DNA from: Chloroflexota bacterium
Lineage (GTDB): Bacteria > Chloroflexota > Anaerolineae > Anaerolineales > Villigracilaceae
Length of the DNA: 64,000 nucleotides
Direction: 5' to 3'
Assembly: GCA_021795965.1 (NCBI GenBank)
Contig: JAJYOU010000013.1
Location: 1-64,000 of the forward strand
Notes under the pieces: model-generated
Database searches by the model: none
Seen by the model: the letters and a program-made list of their open reading frames with translations, nothing else
Told to the model about the DNA's origin: nothing
In this document: positions 8,256 to 18,201 of the stretch, piece by piece
Layout of the letters: each line of letters opens with the position of its first letter
Position numbering within the stretch: position 1 is the stretch's first letter
Translations under genes and position numbers: made by a program

Positions 8256-9323
8256 TCAGGCGCCCAGGTCAGTCCAGCGCAGTTCCTTGCCGAAAGGCAT
8301 ATCGGTTAAGACCCGGGTGCCAATGATATTGGGGATTTGATCGGGTTTGATCGCACCGGGCGTGGCTGGGCGCAGGACATCGATCATTTCGCGGGTCAGG
8401 ATCTCGCCCGCCTTGAGATCGCGTGCCGCCCGCAGGCAGCGACGTTGGACGACCTGGGTCTCCCGTTCATTGCCGCCAATGAATTTATCCGCCGTACCCA
8501 GCGCGCGTTCAAGCAAACGGGTTTCTTCCACCATGTGCGCCCAGTCGTGCGGGTTCATGGCAAATTTATGATCGGGTCCTTCGCGCATGTTGCTGTCGGT
8601 GAAATGACGTTCGACCACCCGGGCTCCGAGGGCGACGGCGCCCAGAACAGTGGAATTCCCGTGGGTGTGATCCGACAATCCGAGAACGACATCTGGAAAC
8701 ATGCTGGCGTAAGTTTTGAGGACATTCAGGTTGATGAAATCATAATTTTCAGGGCTGGCGGTGTAATTGGTGTTGCACTGCATCAGCACCAGCTGCGGGT
8801 TGATTGCCAGGATGGCATGGACTGCTTTTTGAACCTCTCCGATATTGGAAGCGCCCGTGGCGAGCAGGACAGGTTTGCCCTTGGATGCCATTAATTCCAG
8901 GGATTCGATCCAATCGATTTCACCAGAGCCGATCTTGTAGGCGGGCAGGTAGGGATCGATCGCCTCAATCGATTCGAAATCATAGGGCGAGGTAAAGTAA
9001 TCAATCCCGGCTTCATTACATTCTTCGACGAGGGTGGGCGTCCAGCCGAGCGGGATGGACGCGTCGGAATAGACCTGGAAGACGGATTTTTTCCAGGCAG
9101 CCTGGTGACTGACCTGGCTGTTCATGTGCGTGAACCCATAATCAGAGACGATTTTTGGCGCCTTGAAATTCTGGAATTTCGCGGCATCTGCACCGGCTTC
9201 TTTTGCCAGGCGGATCAGCATTTTTGCGCGTTCCAGGTCGCCATCATGATTGGCGGCGATATCCGCGATGAAGTAGACAGGGTGATTCGGACCGATCAGC
9301 CGGTTGCCAATTTTAATTTCCAT
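8256..9323 (-). CDS. NeuB-family sialic acid-type synthase with SAF domain
   Basis: The 355-residue protein has a TIM-barrel NeuB domain: YFIADIAANHDGDLERAKML, GADAAKFQNFK, YFTSPYDFESIE, KIGSGEI, LATGASNIGEV, GLSDHTHGN. It ends with an antifreeze-like SAF domain from about residue 290 (RCLRAARDLKAGE to IIGTRV). NeuB enzymes condense phosphoenolpyruvate with a hexosamine-type aldose to make a nine-carbon keto-acid. Which member this is (sialic, legionaminic, pseudaminic or spore-coat SpsE) cannot be read from sequence. Two ATGs occur at 9326 and 9323; GGAGG is only two bases from the first and five from the second, so 9323 is preferred. Confidence 0.9.
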   Translation of the reverse strand: MEIKIGNRLIGPNHPVYFIADIAANHDGDLERAKMLIRLAKEAGADAAKFQNFKAPKIVSDYGFTHMNSQVSHQAAWKKSVFQVYSDASIPLGWTPTLVEECNEAGIDYFTSPYDFESIEAIDPYLPAYKIGSGEIDWIESLELMASKGKPVLLATGASNIGEVQKAVHAILAINPQLVLMQCNTNYTASPENYDFINLNVLKTYASMFPDVVLGLSDHTHGNSTVLGAVALGARVVERHFTDSNMREGPDHKFAMNPHDWAHMVEETRLLERALGTADKFIGGNERETQVVQRRCLRAARDLKAGEILTREMIDVLRPATPGAIKPDQIPNIIGTRVLTDMPFGKELRWTDLGA

Positions 9324-9350
9324 CATGTCCTCCGTTTTTCCATTTTCAGC

Positions 9351-10271
9351 TCATCCCTGTTGATAACTGCGCATTTTCTGTGGATAACCCTCTAGAGCCT
9401 GTGCATGAAAGTGCTGGATTCCGGTGGATACACCGGGGATTTCCTGTCCCAAATCTGTGGATAACCTGTGGTTGGATAAGCTTAAGTTGTGGGAACGAGA
9501 CGTTTTTAAGCCTGAATCTTCGACCAACCTGGGGATAACCAGGTCTGGATCAAAACCAAATTGGAGCGCGATGCGCCTGCCAAAGTCGTACTTGGAGAGC
9601 GCCTCAGCACCGGTGGCGTGATAAAGCCCGCCCAGGTTCTTTTCCAGCATCAGGAAGAGGGTCTCTGCCAGGTCGCCGACAAAGAGGGGGCAAAAAATGA
9701 CGTCCGTAAAGCCGTTGCAGGGCTCATTTCGAGATAACTTGTTGAAAAAAAACTCGGAAAGTGAGCGGGTGCCCGAAAGACTCCAGCCAAAGAAAACCAC
9801 CCGCGCCACGATCGCCGCGGGATAAACCGCCAGGACGTTATTTTCGCCAGCGAGTTTGCTCTTTGCATAGATGCCGAGGGGGTTGGGAAGATCATCTTCG
9901 CTATAAATCCCATCCTTGGTGCCATCAAAAACGGCATCGGTGGAGATGTGAAGCAACTGGAGGCTGTGTTTTTCACAGGCAGCCGCAATTTCAGCGGGGA
10001 TTTGAGCATTTATTAAATAGGCATTTTGCGGGTCAGCTTCACAGGCATCGAGGATGGCGTTGGCGGCGGTGTGGATGATGGCATCCGGCTGAACAGACTC
10101 AATCAGACGCGGAATGGCGCCAGGCTCGGTCAAGTCAGCCCTGACGAGCTCAAAGGGGGTTGCGCGGAGCTTTCCCCGGTCAACGCCGATGAGCGTGTAA
10201 TTTTGATGTTTTTTCAGGCAGAGGTTGAGTCCCAGGAGACCCGATGCGCCTGTAACCAGGATACGTTTCAT
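9351..10271 (-). CDS. RmlD-like NAD(P)-dependent sugar reductase
   Basis: This SDR protein of about 306 residues starts MKRILVTGASGLLGLNL (GxxGxxG cofactor motif), then has HTAANAILDACE, HISTDAVFDG and the catalytic YAKSK (YxxxK). That is the RmlD pattern: reduction of a 4-keto-6-deoxy NDP-sugar. The frame is open further upstream, but the start at 10271 places the Rossmann motif at the N-terminus as in the family. The PseB-like dehydratase is encoded 73 bases upstream, so this enzyme may reduce its 4-keto product. The last ~40 codons contain a cluster of DnaA-box-like sequences (see separate entry) and encode a tail without recognisable motifs. Confidence 0.85.
   Translation of the reverse strand: MKRILVTGASGLLGLNLCLKKHQNYTLIGVDRGKLRATPFELVRADLTEPGAIPRLIESVQPDAIIHTAANAILDACEADPQNAYLINAQIPAEIAAACEKHSLQLLHISTDAVFDGTKDGIYSEDDLPNPLGIYAKSKLAGENNVLAVYPAAIVARVVFFGWSLSGTRSLSEFFFNKLSRNEPCNGFTDVIFCPLFVGDLAETLFLMLEKNLGGLYHATGAEALSKYDFGRRIALQFGFDPDLVIPRLVEDSGLKTSRSHNLSLSNHRLSTDLGQEIPGVSTGIQHFHAQALEGYPQKMRSYQQG
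9358..9464. promoter_or_regulatory. Cluster of DnaA-box-like 9-mers
   Basis: The consensus DnaA box TTATCCACA occurs exactly twice in inverse orientation (TGTGGATAA at 9379-9387 and 9456-9464). A one-mismatch TGTTGATAA lies at 9358-9366 and a looser GGTGGATAC at 9423-9431. About 0.5 exact matches are expected by chance in 64 kb counting both strands, so two within 78 bases is unusual. They lie in the 3' end of a coding gene, which argues against a replication origin. Binding is not shown. Confidence 0.35.
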
Positions 10272-10344
10272 GAAGGCTGCCAGATTTCTAGGAGAGGGGA
10301 CCAAATTGCCAAGCGGCGAGATTGATGCACCGGCGCCGGGAACG

Positions 10345-11355
10345 TTAGCCTTCCAACCTGCCATTTGCAAAATCATCTTCAAAGGGAGAAATATATTTTT
10401 TAATCCCTTCCACATCCAACCATTCGGTGTTGTTGTCGCTGGTGAAGGAAAAACCTTCCGGAACGGGTTTGCCGCGATCCTTCCAGGAATATCCAAACCA
10501 GGTGGCTTCGGCGGGTTGAACCACAAACATGTGCTCGAGTTCAATGGTGTGGCGGGCTTCGTCGCTGGAAAGCAGTTCCTCGTGCAGTTTTTCGCCCTGG
10601 CGGATGCCGATGATCTCGATCCGAGCCTGCGGGGCAATGGCTTTCGCCAGGTCAATCACTTTCGTGCTGGGAATCTTGGGGACGAAAACCTCCCCGCCTT
10701 CCATTTGTTCAATACAGGAAATGACAAAATGAACTCCCTGCTCGAGGGAAAGCCAGAAACGGGTCATACGGTCATCGGTAATCGTGATGCTGCCGGAGCT
10801 GCGCTGTTTCAAAAACAAGGGCACCACTGAGCCGCGCGAGCCGACAACATTTCCATAGCGCACACAGGAAAAGCGGGTCAAGGAGCCGGCAGCGTAGGCA
10901 TTGGATTGAACGACCAGCTTTTCTGCCACCAGCTTGGTGCCACCGTAGAGGTTGGCTGGGCTGACGGCTTTATCGGTGCTGAGCGCCAGGACTTTGCTGA
11001 CGCCTGCATCCAGGGCTGCTTCGAGGACATTGGATGTGCCGATGATGTTGGTTTTAACCGCTTCCATCGGGTTGTATTCACAGGCTGGAACCTGTTTGAG
11101 GGCAGCGGCATGCACAACGATATCGACACCATGCATGGCGCGAAGTAGCCGGTCGCGATCCCGCACATCACCAATAAAATAGCGCAGGCTGGGGTGATTG
11201 TACTCACCGACGCTCATTTCATATTGTTTGAGCTCATCGCGGCTGAAGACGATGATTTTTTTGGGCTGCTTTTCAGCCAGCAGGGTTTTAATAAACTTTT
11301 TTCCAAATGAACCGGTGCCGCCGGTGATGAGTACAACTTTATCTTTCCAATCCAT
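10345..11355 (-). CDS. UDP-N-acetylglucosamine 4,6-dehydratase (PseB-like)
   Basis: A 336-residue extended SDR enzyme: MDWKDKVVLITGGTGSFGKK (cofactor binding), FSRDELKQYEM, FIGDVRDRDRL, HAAALKQVPACEYNP, ALSTDKAVSPANLYGGTK (catalytic YxxxK). These are signatures of the short, soluble FlaA1/PseB/CapE group, which converts UDP-GlcNAc to a UDP-4-keto-6-deoxy-hexosamine. The start at 11355 is chosen because GGAGG lies four bases upstream; the frame is open for 19 codons before it. It opens the sugar-synthesis part of the operon. No PseC-type aminotransferase follows; the RmlD-like reductase does. Confidence 0.9.
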   Translation of the reverse strand: MDWKDKVVLITGGTGSFGKKFIKTLLAEKQPKKIIVFSRDELKQYEMSVGEYNHPSLRYFIGDVRDRDRLLRAMHGVDIVVHAAALKQVPACEYNPMEAVKTNIIGTSNVLEAALDAGVSKVLALSTDKAVSPANLYGGTKLVAEKLVVQSNAYAAGSLTRFSCVRYGNVVGSRGSVVPLFLKQRSSGSITITDDRMTRFWLSLEQGVHFVISCIEQMEGGEVFVPKIPSTKVIDLAKAIAPQARIEIIGIRQGEKLHEELLSSDEARHTIELEHMFVVQPAEATWFGYSWKDRGKPVPEGFSFTSDNNTEWLDVEGIKKYISPFEDDFANGRLEG

Positions 11356-11489
11356 GTTTCCTCCAAAGGGCTGTTGAGAAAAGCGTGCTTCGCTCCCTGC
11401 AACAGGTATCATTTATTTTACCGCCTAAACCAGGTCATTTCGAATCGCCAGAACAGGCTTTTGACGCGCCTGGCTGGCAGAGCTGATTT

Positions 11490-12311
11490 TTATTTCCTGA
11501 TGATGATCATTGGGTATTGGCCATTTTCGCCAAAGAAGCGCGGGAAGAGATTCTCCAAATTAAAGACCAGGCGGAGGATATATTTTCCAGCCAGCCTGGG
11601 ATGGATGAACCAGCGCAGCAAGCGGGTGGACAGGCTGCGCCAGGGACGAATTTCAAGGGTCATGCTGCTGCCAATTTCACGCTTGAGCCATTCAGGGGTC
11701 ATCTTGCGGACAAAGGTGCCTTCCGGATCTTCTTCAGCCAGCCAGTTTTTCTTCTTTTTTGCAGATTTACCCGAGAGGCGGCGCATCAGGCTGATGAACG
11801 GTTCCGCCAGGCGGGAGAGCAGGGGTTCGTGCCAGCCATTGACGACGACCGCCGTCCGGCCGTGTTTGAGCACCCGCAGGAGTTCGCGGTAGGCACGCGG
11901 ATGTTCTCCCAGCGCCAGGTGGTGAATGGCATGCATTGAAACTTCACCGTCAAAGCAATCTGCCCTAAAGGGAAGATTCGCCAGGTCGCCCACCACATAC
12001 AAACCGTGTTCCCCAATCCGTTGGCGCGCTTCGCGCAGAGCCTGGATGGAGATGTCCAGGCAAACCCTTTTCTGATAGCCTTTTGAATAGGTGATGTAAT
12101 CATCATACTGGACCGGTCCGGAGCCGGCATCCAGGAGATATTTACCCGTGGAGATTAAACCTTGATTGACCCGCAGGCGTGTTTTTTGGATGTACTCAGC
12201 CGAAACGGGGCGCAGGTCTTCGTAACGGGCATTCTGGTAATTGCCGTCTGCTTCCTGCTGCCAGCCGATCTCATCATAAAATTCACGGACTTTTTGTTTT
12301 GTATCAGTCAT
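11490..12311 (-). CDS. Class I SAM-dependent methyltransferase
   Basis: The 273-residue product has motif I LLDAGSGPVQYDDY near residue 60, CLDISIQALREAR (acidic ribose-binding residue), VVGDLANLPF and SMHAIHHL, as in the Methyltransf_11/25 group. The C-terminal ~120 residues are basic and contain a Lys-rich SAKKKKNW stretch. In this locus it probably methylates a sugar hydroxyl or the glycan end, which in Wzm/Wzt systems can set chain length. That role is inference. It is encoded nine bases after the KpsS-like gene, and 134 bases separate it from the dehydratase gene. Confidence 0.83.
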   Translation of the reverse strand: MTDTKQKVREFYDEIGWQQEADGNYQNARYEDLRPVSAEYIQKTRLRVNQGLISTGKYLLDAGSGPVQYDDYITYSKGYQKRVCLDISIQALREARQRIGEHGLYVVGDLANLPFRADCFDGEVSMHAIHHLALGEHPRAYRELLRVLKHGRTAVVVNGWHEPLLSRLAEPFISLMRRLSGKSAKKKKNWLAEEDPEGTFVRKMTPEWLKREIGSSMTLEIRPWRSLSTRLLRWFIHPRLAGKYILRLVFNLENLFPRFFGENGQYPMIIIRK

Positions 12312-12320
12312 AGATCACAA

Positions 12321-13889
12321 TCAATCCCATTGAACAGGCTCACCGGCAAGATATTGGAAGGTTCTTCCGAATTCAGCCTGACCTTCTGCCGAGAGAACGC
12401 GCTGGAGCGGCCAGATTTCCAGGTCTTTCCAGAAGTGCATCAGGCGCCAGGGAAAGGGCATGGGGAAGTTGAAGAAGAAGCGATAAGCATAATTCCAGGC
12501 GGCTTCAACCTGGAGAGGGGTCAGCTTCTGAATGGTTCCAGCGCTGAGGAGACGATCGAGGATGGCAAAATATTCCTCCCAGCTGGAAGGGTCATATGTG
12601 AAACCTCGCCCGCGGTAGTGGGTTTGCCCCGCGAGAATGACCGGGACAGCTCTCAGCGCCATTTCCATGCCCACCGTGGTGGTGTATGCCAGTCCAAGAG
12701 CTGAAATTTCCATCAGGTCGTAGGTGTTGACCTTTTCCAGCGGACCAACCAGCTTGATATTTTCAGGGAGGAGGGGCAGGGCGTTCTGGATCAGATCCAG
12801 GCTCGAGGGACCTTTCATCAGGCGTTCGCCTGGGTGAATGCGCACCACGAGTTGAACCTGGGGTCTTTGGGCAAAATAGAGCACAGTTTTCGTGATCCAT
12901 TCAGCCATGGAAGCGGTGAAAATGTTTCTCCCGAGGGTCAGGCTATCGCCAAGAACATTTGTCGCCAGCAAAACCAGGGGGCGCTGATCGAGCCCAAGGT
13001 TTTCGCGCAAAATCTCACCACCCGTTGAGGGCACATCCTGCCAGAAACGCGTCCCTTTGCCATATTTTTTTGCGCTGGAGCGTGCATCTTCCAGGGCGGC
13101 GATTTGTTCACGTTCCGGTCCGGTCAGCGGGATTTTCCCGAGAGCGTTCCAGAGGTCACCGGTATCCTGCTGCATGACGATTTTATTTTGAGCCAGCCAG
13201 ATTTGTTCGCGTTGATCATTAAATTCATAAGTGGTCGTCGGGAGATCCAGGTGGCGGGCAACCTGGTAGAAGATCCCCAGCTCAGTCACCAGTCCGTTGG
13301 GAATCAGGACAACATCCGGTTTTTCGCTTTCGAGAAAAGAGAGAACTGAAAGCGCCGCGTCGCGATTCCGTTTTAACCTGAAGCGATATAAAGCGGAGTC
13401 CTGATCAAAGTTCTCCACCTGCAGGGTGTACATGACATCGAAGGCGGACGCCGTTTGAATGGATTTTTCCAGGCTGGCAGGCAGTTTGCCGGCAGGGGCG
13501 ATTTCAAGCAGGGAAACGGTGCGAAGGAGCCCTTTGGCGGGTGAGAGAACCTGTTTAGTGTAGAGATCCTGCCTGCGGAGATTAAACTTGGAGACGTCCT
13601 TATTCCAGTCGCCATATGGCAGGTAAGCGATGGTGACATCGTAACCCAGCCCGCGCAGCACCAGACCAATCATCGCAGCCTGTTCCACCCAGTAATGCAG
13701 GGTTGCAAAAAGGACAATTCGTTTGCGTGGCGGGGTGTTCTTCAGGAAAGGGCGGACCTGATCAACCGCGCCCGGGAGGGCTTTTTCCAGCTGGGAAAGG
13801 TTGTAGCGTGTTCCCGGTTTACCAGGATGCAGCCGCTGGTACAGGTCAGCCGAAAAGGGGATATTTCCGAGTAAGTTTTTAATGGTCAT
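12321..13889 (-). CDS. KpsS/KpsC-like capsule polysaccharide transferase family protein
   Basis: A 522-residue GT-B-like protein. Features include a first Rossmann-type unit (RIVLFATLHYWVEQA), a central ATNVLGDSLTLGR, a LVVRIHPGE motif, and the C-terminal NTYDLMEISALGLAYTTTVGMEMA. The R-x-H-P and T-x-x-x-E pattern is typical of capsule transferases of the KpsS/KpsC type and of related surface-carbohydrate proteins. It may prime or extend the lipid-linked glycan exported by the neighbouring ABC transporter. I cannot tell whether it uses Kdo or another sugar. The ABC ATPase gene lies 28 bases upstream and the methyltransferase gene nine bases downstream. Confidence 0.7.
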   Translation of the reverse strand: MTIKNLLGNIPFSADLYQRLHPGKPGTRYNLSQLEKALPGAVDQVRPFLKNTPPRKRIVLFATLHYWVEQAAMIGLVLRGLGYDVTIAYLPYGDWNKDVSKFNLRRQDLYTKQVLSPAKGLLRTVSLLEIAPAGKLPASLEKSIQTASAFDVMYTLQVENFDQDSALYRFRLKRNRDAALSVLSFLESEKPDVVLIPNGLVTELGIFYQVARHLDLPTTTYEFNDQREQIWLAQNKIVMQQDTGDLWNALGKIPLTGPEREQIAALEDARSSAKKYGKGTRFWQDVPSTGGEILRENLGLDQRPLVLLATNVLGDSLTLGRNIFTASMAEWITKTVLYFAQRPQVQLVVRIHPGERLMKGPSSLDLIQNALPLLPENIKLVGPLEKVNTYDLMEISALGLAYTTTVGMEMALRAVPVILAGQTHYRGRGFTYDPSSWEEYFAILDRLLSAGTIQKLTPLQVEAAWNYAYRFFFNFPMPFPWRLMHFWKDLEIWPLQRVLSAEGQAEFGRTFQYLAGEPVQWD

Positions 13890-13917
13890 GGGTCAGGGTC
13901 TTCAGGTCTGCGTCAGC

Positions 13918-15189
13918 TCAGGCGTCAGACCGGTCGATCGCCCAGTTCAACCTTGGGCGGAGAGGACCCTGGCGCTGTTCAGCCCACTGCATGCCGGGTG
14001 CAGCGGAAGGATCCACGGAAAAGCCAAGGGCATTTTCATCCATGAAATAGCGCTTGACGCCGAAGGAACTGGCATTGACCCCGAGGATATAGCGACCTTC
14101 GTTGAGCAGATCGCCGGGGATGGTGCAGCTGCTGGTGTAAAACCCGGGTTGGCGGACAGAATATTTTTCGTACAGGGCAGGTTCGTCCACATCAAATGAG
14201 GTGAATACATATTCGCCACGGATGGTGTTGAGATAAATCCCCACACGCAGACCTGTGATTGGCGCAGTCAGCTGGTATTCGATTTTTACCGTGAGGGGTT
14301 CGGTGGAGCGGACGATATCGGCGACAGCGCCGCGCGGGTCAAAAAGTTTGAGCGAAAGGGGTCGAAAGGGTGCTGCGGCAGCCGGTATTTCATCTGCATC
14401 CCAGCTGCGCTCGCCAGCCTGTGATTGACCGGAAGCGAGGTAAAAATCCACCGCTTCGTTGGTGGGCGCCCGCAAAAGCAGCCGACCTTTTTGCATGACC
14501 AGCGCTTCCTGGGTTAACCGCAAAATTGCGCTCATGTTGTGACTGACAAAGAGCACAGTCCGTCCCTGGGCGGCGACATCATTCATCTTTCCCAGGCATT
14601 TGCGCTGGAACTCGGCATCCCCCACCGCGAGGACTTCATCGACCACCAGGATTTCAGGTTCAAGGTGGGCTGCCACGGCAAAAGCCAGGCGCAGGTACAT
14701 GCCCGAGGAATAACGCTTGACCGGGGTATCGATAAACTGCTCCACCTCGGAAAAATCCACAATTTCATCGAACTTGGCTTCGATCTCGTTGCGTTTCATG
14801 CCGAGAATGGCGCCGTTTAAATAAATATTTTCGCGACCGGTCAATTCAGGATGAAAGCCGGTGCCCACTTCGAGCAGCGATCCCACCCTGCCGCGAACGG
14901 TGACCATGCCCATGGTTGGTTCAGTGACACGCGAGAGGACTTTGAGGAGGGTTGATTTCCCGGCGCCGTTGCGACCGATGATTCCAAGCACCCGACCTTC
15001 TTCCAGGTCAAAGGAGACGTCCTTGAGCGCCCAAATAAAATTGACACCCACTTTTTCTTCTGCACGGCGGAAGAGTTTGGACGGAATGGCAGCGATTTGA
15101 TCACGCAGCATGCCATATCGGAATTTCCCCGGCGCGGTTCCAATTTTGTAGCGTTTACTGATGCCTTCAACTTTAATTGCGATGGTCAT
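13918..15189 (-). CDS. Polysaccharide ABC exporter ATPase, Wzt/TagH type
   Basis: The 423-residue protein has a complete ATPase domain: Walker A GRNGAGKST near residue 70, signature YSSGMYLRLAFA, Walker B EILVVDEVLAVGD, switch His in LFVSHN. From about residue 250 a beta-rich C-terminal domain follows, as in Wzt proteins of O-antigen exporters, where it binds the end of the polysaccharide and sets export specificity. It pairs with the permease encoded 73 bases upstream. This indicates that the glycan is completed in the cytosol and exported whole. Confidence 0.92.
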   Translation of the reverse strand: MTIAIKVEGISKRYKIGTAPGKFRYGMLRDQIAAIPSKLFRRAEEKVGVNFIWALKDVSFDLEEGRVLGIIGRNGAGKSTLLKVLSRVTEPTMGMVTVRGRVGSLLEVGTGFHPELTGRENIYLNGAILGMKRNEIEAKFDEIVDFSEVEQFIDTPVKRYSSGMYLRLAFAVAAHLEPEILVVDEVLAVGDAEFQRKCLGKMNDVAAQGRTVLFVSHNMSAILRLTQEALVMQKGRLLLRAPTNEAVDFYLASGQSQAGERSWDADEIPAAAAPFRPLSLKLFDPRGAVADIVRSTEPLTVKIEYQLTAPITGLRVGIYLNTIRGEYVFTSFDVDEPALYEKYSVRQPGFYTSSCTIPGDLLNEGRYILGVNASSFGVKRYFMDENALGFSVDPSAAPGMQWAEQRQGPLRPRLNWAIDRSDA

Positions 15190-15262
15190 AAGTTATAAAT
15201 TGCCAGTCTATCTGTGTTCATTTTTGTAAGATCAAAGCCTGCCGGGCAGAGATCCGGCTGAT

Positions 15263-16108
15263 TCAAATCGTATCGGCGAAGGTTCTTTCCATGTTGCGGA
15301 AATAGATCAAGCCGGTAAATAAAATCACGAGCGAAATAGCGGTGGAGATTGCCAGGAAAATGTTTGGACCACTGCCCGAGCCCAGCAACGCCCAGCGAAA
15401 CCCATTTACCACACCAGCCATCGGGTTAAGTGCGTAAACTAACTGCCATTTCCCCGAGATGACCGTCGAGGAATAAGCCACGGGTGTGATAAAAAGCCAA
15501 AATTGGGTAATGAACGGCAGGGCATAGCCAACGTCGCGATACTGGACATTGATGGCAGAAAGCCAGAGCGCCACACCCAGGGCAGCGATGATCGAAAGGA
15601 GTACGAACAAAGGTACCGCCCAGATGGCTGTCAGGGAGGGGGTTATGCGGTAATAGAACATCATGATGATCAGGATCAGGAAGGCGATCCCGAAATCCAG
15701 CAGACCTCCCAGGACGGAAGCCAGCGGCAGCACCAGGCGCGGAAAATACGTCTTGGTGATCATGTTGTGATTGGAGGTCAGCGAGCGGCTGGCGGTGTTG
15801 AGAGCCGTGGTGAAAAGTCCCCAGGGCAGGAGTGCGGTGAATGAAAATATGGGGTAGGGGATGCCGTCTGAAGAGACTTTTGCCACGCTGTTAAATAGAA
15901 AGTTAAACACAAGCATGGTCATCACCGGTTGGATGATCGCCCAAAGTGCGCCCAGTAAAGTTTGTTTGTAGCGAACCTTGATATCGCGCCAAATCATGAA
16001 CAAAACCAGTTCACGAAAATGCCACAAATCTCCAAGGTTCAACGCAGCCAACCCCTTTGCGGGGCGAATGTAAATGGTTGCAGGTTCAGTTTTTGTTAAT
16101 TCATCCAT
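15263..16108 (-). CDS. Polysaccharide ABC exporter permease, Wzm/TagG type
   Basis: The 281-residue membrane protein has an N-terminal amphipathic region and about six hydrophobic segments, with the ABC-2 family elements RDIKVRYKQTLLGALWAIIQP and LPWGLFTTAL and a late SAINVQYRDVGYALPF loop. These mark the Wzm/TagG/KpsM group, which forms the channel for undecaprenyl-linked glycans. It is encoded just ahead of its ATPase partner in a single transcription unit. Length is normal for the family. Confidence 0.92.
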   Translation of the reverse strand: MDELTKTEPATIYIRPAKGLAALNLGDLWHFRELVLFMIWRDIKVRYKQTLLGALWAIIQPVMTMLVFNFLFNSVAKVSSDGIPYPIFSFTALLPWGLFTTALNTASRSLTSNHNMITKTYFPRLVLPLASVLGGLLDFGIAFLILIIMMFYYRITPSLTAIWAVPLFVLLSIIAALGVALWLSAINVQYRDVGYALPFITQFWLFITPVAYSSTVISGKWQLVYALNPMAGVVNGFRWALLGSGSGPNIFLAISTAISLVILFTGLIYFRNMERTFADTI

Positions 16109-16152
16109 TTTTTGGTTAAGACGGTAAAGAAAACAGTCACTCCAGCTTCGAA

Positions 16153-17127
<975 letters not shown>

Positions 17128-17199
17128 TCATCCTTGTTCATATTTTCGTGGGCATCTCCGGCATGGAAAATTCCAAAGGTACCCAGTGCTGGAAGAAAA

Positions 17200-18201
17200 T
17201 CAACTCACAATAAACTGGGCGTTCCGGTAGCGTTCGTGCTGCGGTTCGCGGATCAAGCCCTGGCGCAAGGCGTTGACCACCTCGCGCACACCGTCATCCA
17301 CCGTAAACCTGGCTTGAAAACCAAGCTGGCGGTGAATTTTTTCAAATGAAACCGTAATATCGCGCATGTCGCCGCCGAAAGTCAGATCCTTGTATTCGAC
17401 GAAGGTTTCGGGAAGGCGCTTGATGACCAGCTGAACGATCTGATCCTTGGTGTAATTCCCGTCATCAGTGCCCAGGTTGTAGATTTGACCTCGAATTTTT
17501 TCGGTGGGTGCATCGAGGCTCATCATTAGCCCGCGGACGACATCCAGGACATGCACGAAGGAGCGCGAATAGCCGCGCTGGTAAATCAGCAATTCCCGTT
17601 TGATGAAGGCATCCAGAACAAACTGGTTTACGATCAAATCAAAGCGGGTGCGGGGTGAAATACCATAAAGGGTTGCCAGTCGATAAACCAGGGCGCCCAT
17701 TGGCAGGAGTGCTTCCTCGGCTGCGATTTTGGTCTCGGCATAAAGTGACTGCGGGTTGATTGGGGATGTTTCTGTGACAGGCAGACCATCTGACGAGGCG
17801 CCGTAAACGCTGTAGGTTGAGGTAAAAATGACCTGTTCAATGGCGAGACTTTCCGCCTGTTGAGCGATATTGCGGCTGGCATCGACGTTATAGTGCCAGG
17901 AAGCCTGTTTCCCAACTGCCTGGCAGGCGGGGAAACCCACAATTCCAGCCAGGTGAAAAAGAGCATCCGGTTTTTGCCAATTTCGCGGCAGGGAGCCGCG
18001 CAGAATGCGTGTTTCGCTGACATCCGCCTTGGCAAAGTGAAAGTTTGGATGCGATAAAAATGTCATCAGCGATTCGCCGCCAAAGAGCAGGTTATCAATC
18101 ACGGTAACCCGGTGACCTTTTTGCAGTAATTGGGCGGTTAAGAGCGAACCGATATAACCAGCCCCACCGGTGACTACGATGTGTTTTTGCGTTGGATTCA
18201 T
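17200..18201 (-). CDS. NAD-dependent NDP-sugar epimerase/dehydratase
   Basis: The 333-residue extended SDR protein begins with an HIVVTGGAGYIGSLLTAQLL cofactor motif and has FHLAGIVGFPACQAVG, TSTYSVYGASSD and SLYAETKIAAEE (YxxxK). It belongs to the UDP-glucose epimerase/dTDP-glucose dehydratase superfamily. Exact substrate is not deducible; the position of the acidic and Cys residues (FPACQ) is shared with uncharacterised EPS-locus members. Its ATG overlaps the stop of the regulator gene by four bases (ATGA), so the two are translationally coupled. Confidence 0.85.
   Translation of the reverse strand: MNPTQKHIVVTGGAGYIGSLLTAQLLQKGHRVTVIDNLLFGGESLMTFLSHPNFHFAKADVSETRILRGSLPRNWQKPDALFHLAGIVGFPACQAVGKQASWHYNVDASRNIAQQAESLAIEQVIFTSTYSVYGASSDGLPVTETSPINPQSLYAETKIAAEEALLPMGALVYRLATLYGISPRTRFDLIVNQFVLDAFIKRELLIYQRGYSRSFVHVLDVVRGLMMSLDAPTEKIRGQIYNLGTDDGNYTKDQIVQLVIKRLPETFVEYKDLTFGGDMRDITVSFEKIHRQLGFQARFTVDDGVREVVNALRQGLIREPQHERYRNAQFIVS

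Noticed and set aside
9358-9464. Replication origin (oriC)
   Set aside because: The DnaA-like boxes lie within a gene, no AT-rich unwinding region adjoins them, and dnaA, dnaN and gyrB are not nearby.
10272-10655. N-terminal extension of the RmlD-like protein by about 128 residues
   Set aside because: The Rossmann motif of this family begins at the protein start; the extension is out-of-frame sequence of the upstream dehydratase gene and looks unnatural.
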